In this document: piece by piece, positions 63,401 to 64,000 of the stretch
Position numbering within the stretch: position 1 is the stretch's first letter
How the letters are laid out: each line of letters begins with the position of its first letter
NCBI RefSeq assembly: GCF_018139145.2
Contig: NC_059471.1
Coordinates: 101,000,914 to 101,064,913 of the forward strand
Length of the DNA stretch: 64,000 nucleotides
Direction: 5' to 3'
Origin: Gymnogyps californianus
Taxonomy: Eukaryota > Chordata > Aves > Accipitriformes > Cathartidae
Notes under the pieces: generated by a model
What the model saw: the letters and a program-made list of their open reading frames with translations, nothing else
Told to the model about the DNA's origin: nothing
The model's database searches: none
Translations under genes and position numbers: made by a program

Positions 63401-63501
63401 GTTTTTTATATCCTCTTTTGCCTGTCTCATCTAAGTCTTCTGGAATTCTGATGTCGTATTTATCCTTGTCGAAGTCAAACTCTGTTTTTTCATTTTTATC
63501 T
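48328..63501 (-). CDS. MORC3: MORC3, MORC-family CW-type zinc finger protein 3 (5' part outside window)
   Basis: MORC3 is a nuclear GHKL ATPase that dimerises on ATP and binds H3K4me3 through its CW finger. It associates with PML bodies and represses transcription, including of retroelements. Twelve coding exons are visible, in transcript order: 63354-63501, 62000-62131, 61607-61726, 61087-61184, 56647-56751, 56414-56536, 56222-56296, 55331-55373, 53834-54021, 51805-52633, 51163-51326 and 48328-48481. They join in frame to 2178 nt, or 725 residues plus TAA, equivalent to the last three quarters of the human protein (939 residues). They encode the second (S5) part of the ATPase module, the CW finger, a variable linker with an acidic VIIL motif, and two coiled-coil regions ending [12 protein letters not shown]. 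The N-terminal GHKL ATP-binding motifs must lie right of 64000. One intron is U12-type. Confidence 0.97.
49318..50750 (-). mobile_element. CR1 LINE, 5'-truncated and decayed, in MORC3 intron
   Basis: About 1.4 kb. The left end (GGAAATCATCCAGTCCATTC) is the reverse-complement CR1 3' region. Further right are the typical phrases GCCCAAAACTGAACACAATA (the 'cagtactcc' region), TGCAGAACTTTGCAGTTGCC and CCTGTAGTTCTGCCTG. On the minus strand a broken reverse transcriptase is visible ([20 protein letters not shown]). It lies in the same orientation as MORC3 and is inactive because of frame breaks. Confidence 0.85.
51163..51326 (-). CDS. MORC3: MORC3 exon, C-terminal coiled coil
   Basis: Encodes [31 protein letters not shown] and a Ser/Asp-rich stretch to FSDGE. 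Acceptor TTGCCAG|ATTGAA, donor GAAAG|GTATCA. Confidence 0.94.
51805..52633 (-). CDS. MORC3: MORC3 large exon: acidic SIM region and coiled coil
   Basis: An 829-bp exon. It starts [20 protein letters not shown], then [18 protein letters not shown] (acidic plus hydrophobic, SUMO-interacting type), then several psi-K-x-E sites (VKTE, VKKE). Heptad-rich coiled coils follow: [20 protein letters not shown] and [20 protein letters not shown], with a second stretch after. It ends [13 protein letters not shown]. Acceptor TTCTCAG|TCTTAA, donor GAG|GTATGT. Confidence 0.95.
53017..53021. repeat. Left target-site duplication of LTR copy D
   Basis: CCAGT just before the LTR, repeated exactly at 53618-53622. 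Confidence 0.88.
53022..53617 (+). mobile_element. Solo LTR, endogenous retrovirus, family 2 (copy D)
   Basis: A 596-bp element starts TGTCCTGGTTTCGG, ends AAACCACAACA, and is flanked by a perfect 5-bp duplication CCAGT (53017-53021 and 53618-53622). It is the sibling of copy C. It has TATATAAA at 53286-53293 and ATTAAA at 53487-53492, both on the plus strand, so it is antisense to MORC3. It sits in the intron between exons 53834-54021 and 51805-52633. No internal retroviral sequence remains. Confidence 0.94.
53834..54021 (-). CDS. MORC3: MORC3 exon, variable Ser-rich linker
   Basis: Encodes [20 protein letters not shown] to SSPHSDSDN, poorly conserved with human apart from its start. The donor AACAG|GTTCGT is weak. 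It is chosen because it rebuilds the conserved DNSLKR junction. Confidence 0.85.
55331..55373 (-). CDS. MORC3: MORC3 43-bp exon, basic linker
   Basis: Encodes [14 protein letters not shown], aligned with human NKEKFRIRQPEMIPR. The frame is fixed by both neighbouring exons. Acceptor CTGTGCAG|AGACAG, donor CACCAG|GTAACT. Confidence 0.85.
56222..56296 (-). CDS. MORC3: MORC3 exon, end of CW finger
   Basis: Encodes [20 protein letters not shown] then TYKK. Contains the fourth CW cysteine and an acidic stretch. Donor AAAAA|GTGAGT. Confidence 0.94.
56414..56536 (-). CDS. MORC3: MORC3 exon, CW zinc finger
   Basis: Encodes [20 protein letters not shown] and [13 protein letters not shown]. It carries three of the four zinc-binding cysteines (C-x2-C, then WYC) and the two tryptophans that form the H3K4me pocket. 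The last cysteine (RNC) is on the next exon. Donor TTCCG|GTAAAA. Confidence 0.95.
56647..56751 (-). CDS. MORC3: MORC3 exon before the CW finger
   Basis: Encodes [20 protein letters not shown] then [14 protein letters not shown]. Acceptor TTTTTAG|ACTTAC, donor ATACA|GTGAGT. It follows a 4.3-kb intron containing the LTR-like element. Confidence 0.94.
58564..60150 (+). mobile_element. LTR-like element of about 1.6 kb (element E)
   Basis: Starts TGTTAGGG and ends CCCCTTAACA, short inverted ends of the TG...CA type. TATAAAA at 59021-59027 stands in a promoter-like position. The downstream part is GT-rich with degenerate internal repeats (variants of GTGCCAGCTACTGG and CCAGGCAGGGGTA). The composition is sharply different from the surrounding AT-rich MORC3 intron. 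No clean flanking duplication was found (GCAAG before, TGAAG after), so limits are approximate. It is antisense to MORC3. A solo LTR is the best explanation. Confidence 0.6.
58673..58850 (+). repeat. Internal direct duplication in element E
   Basis: ACAAACCTGGTCAGTCACAC at about 58678-58697 recurs as ACAAACCTGGTCGGTCACAC at about 58824-58843, about 146 bp apart. Duplicated upstream segments of this kind are common in LTR U3 enhancers. Confidence 0.75.
61087..61184 (-). CDS. MORC3: MORC3 exon
   Basis: Encodes [20 protein letters not shown] then [12 protein letters not shown], almost identical to human. Acceptor TCTTACAG|GCAAAC, donor TACAG|GTAAAT. Confidence 0.95.
61607..61726 (-). CDS. MORC3: MORC3 exon, S5 region
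   Basis: Encodes [20 protein letters not shown] and [20 protein letters not shown]. The first residue (Ala) comes from the U12 acceptor position and has no clear human equivalent. Donor TTAAAG|GTAAGA. Confidence 0.93.
61727..61999 (-). other. U12-type (minor spliceosome) intron of MORC3
   Basis: A 273-bp intron with 5' site GTATCCTTT, an exact match to the U12 GT-AG donor. TTCCTTAAT matches the U12 branch-point consensus and sits about 12 nt before the acceptor GGTAAAAG|GCT. It lacks a long pyrimidine tract, as U12 introns do. It is phase 0, between FLN and AKTV. Confidence 0.85.
62000..62131 (-). CDS. MORC3: MORC3 exon, S5 region
   Basis: Encodes [40 protein letters not shown] and KFLN. 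Acceptor TTGTAG|GCTTAT. The donor AAT|GTATCCTTT is the U12 consensus. Confidence 0.94.
63354..63501 (-). CDS. MORC3: MORC3 exon, ATPase/S5 region (first in window)
   Basis: Encodes [40 protein letters not shown] and VPESDYSLR, aligning closely with human. Acceptor TTTCTTAG|AGATAA, donor CTACGA|GTATGT. Its first base completes an Arg codon begun outside the window. Confidence 0.95.
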
Positions 63502-64000
63502 CTAAGAAACAAGATTAATAAAAAATACTAATTATTGGGGGGGAAAAAGCCAACACAAGATACAATATTGTGGTGGACCCAGCGGGTATCACAAAGATGC
63601 AAGAGAAAGAGAATTCCTTTGAGCCATGCTGGTTTTCCTCACAAATTCGCTAAAATTCACATAAACAAAGTTCACCAGTTCCTTTCTGATATCCAAGGAA
63701 TACAAGAGAAGTGATGGCAAGTGAGACATTCATGAATTCTAACTTACTTCTAAAGAGGTCACACTTCAAAAATAAAAGCAGTCAGTATCAACTTTAAATT
63801 CTGGACAGACCAAGACACATGCATTCCTTCTAAATGCAAAATTTCTGAACACTACAAATTGCCTTCCTAAGATTTTTAATGCTGCAAAAACAACACTCAC
63901 CACAGCTTTCCAACTCAATAATTATCACAATTTCTTATTGCACCACTCAGATGTATACACGGTATTTAGTTGCAGATGTATACACTGCAATATACTGGCA
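63502..64000 (-). other. MORC3 intron, continues beyond window
   Basis: Intron sequence upstream of the first visible MORC3 exon. No coding match was seen up to the right edge. A G-run lies at 63537-63543. Confidence 0.75.

Noticed and set aside
1..64000. CRISPR arrays, operons, tRNA or rRNA genes
   Set aside because: None seen; the window is vertebrate nuclear DNA and no cloverleaf or rRNA signature was recognised.

Overview
The window is a piece of a bird genome, most likely from a non-galliform (neoavian) bird. It has spliced genes with GT-AG introns, CR1 LINE pieces, and solo long terminal repeats of the kinds common in Neoaves. Two vertebrate genes are recognisable by protein homology. 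Both lie on the minus strand: MORC3 at the right (its 5' exons continue beyond position 64000) and complete CHAF1B in the middle. Their order matches the MORC3-CHAF1B-CLDN14 order of human chromosome 21. The left 25.5 kb corresponds to the CHAF1B-CLDN14 interval. I find no claudin coding sequence there, so CLDN14 is expected further left.

Layout. 1-25.5 kb: gene-free, AT-rich sequence carrying two solo LTRs (7999-9062 and 12157-12753), short CR1 tails, an apparent inverted-repeat element (23007-23247) and a short near-identical copy of CHAF1B coding sequence next to a CR1 tail (23378-23425). 25.56-44.4 kb: CHAF1B, with 13 coding exons (572 residues), a non-coding first exon and a CpG-island promoter with E2F- and NRF1-like sites. 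Its second intron contains a solo LTR and an old CR1 on the opposite strand. 44.6-45.9 kb: short spacer. 45.93-63.5 kb: the 3' two thirds of MORC3, with 12 coding exons (725 residues) and a 2.4-kb 3' UTR. Its introns hold a CR1 LINE, one solo LTR and a 1.6-kb LTR-like element. One MORC3 intron (61727-61999) has the donor and branch-point sequences of the minor, U12-dependent class.

How the genes relate. CHAF1B is the p60 WD40 subunit of chromatin assembly factor 1, which loads new H3-H4 behind replication forks. MORC3 is a nuclear GHKL ATPase with a CW zinc finger that reads H3K4 methylation. They are chromatin proteins arranged head to tail, with about 1.5 kb between the MORC3 poly(A) site and the CHAF1B promoter. 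They are not an operon and nothing in the sequence shows co-regulation.

Exon boundaries were set by reading frame, GT/AG sites and remembered human homologues, with no alignment software. Repeat calls rest on remembered consensus features and on comparing copies within the window. Most other long open frames are shadows of LTRs, CpG-rich sequence or exons on the other strand.
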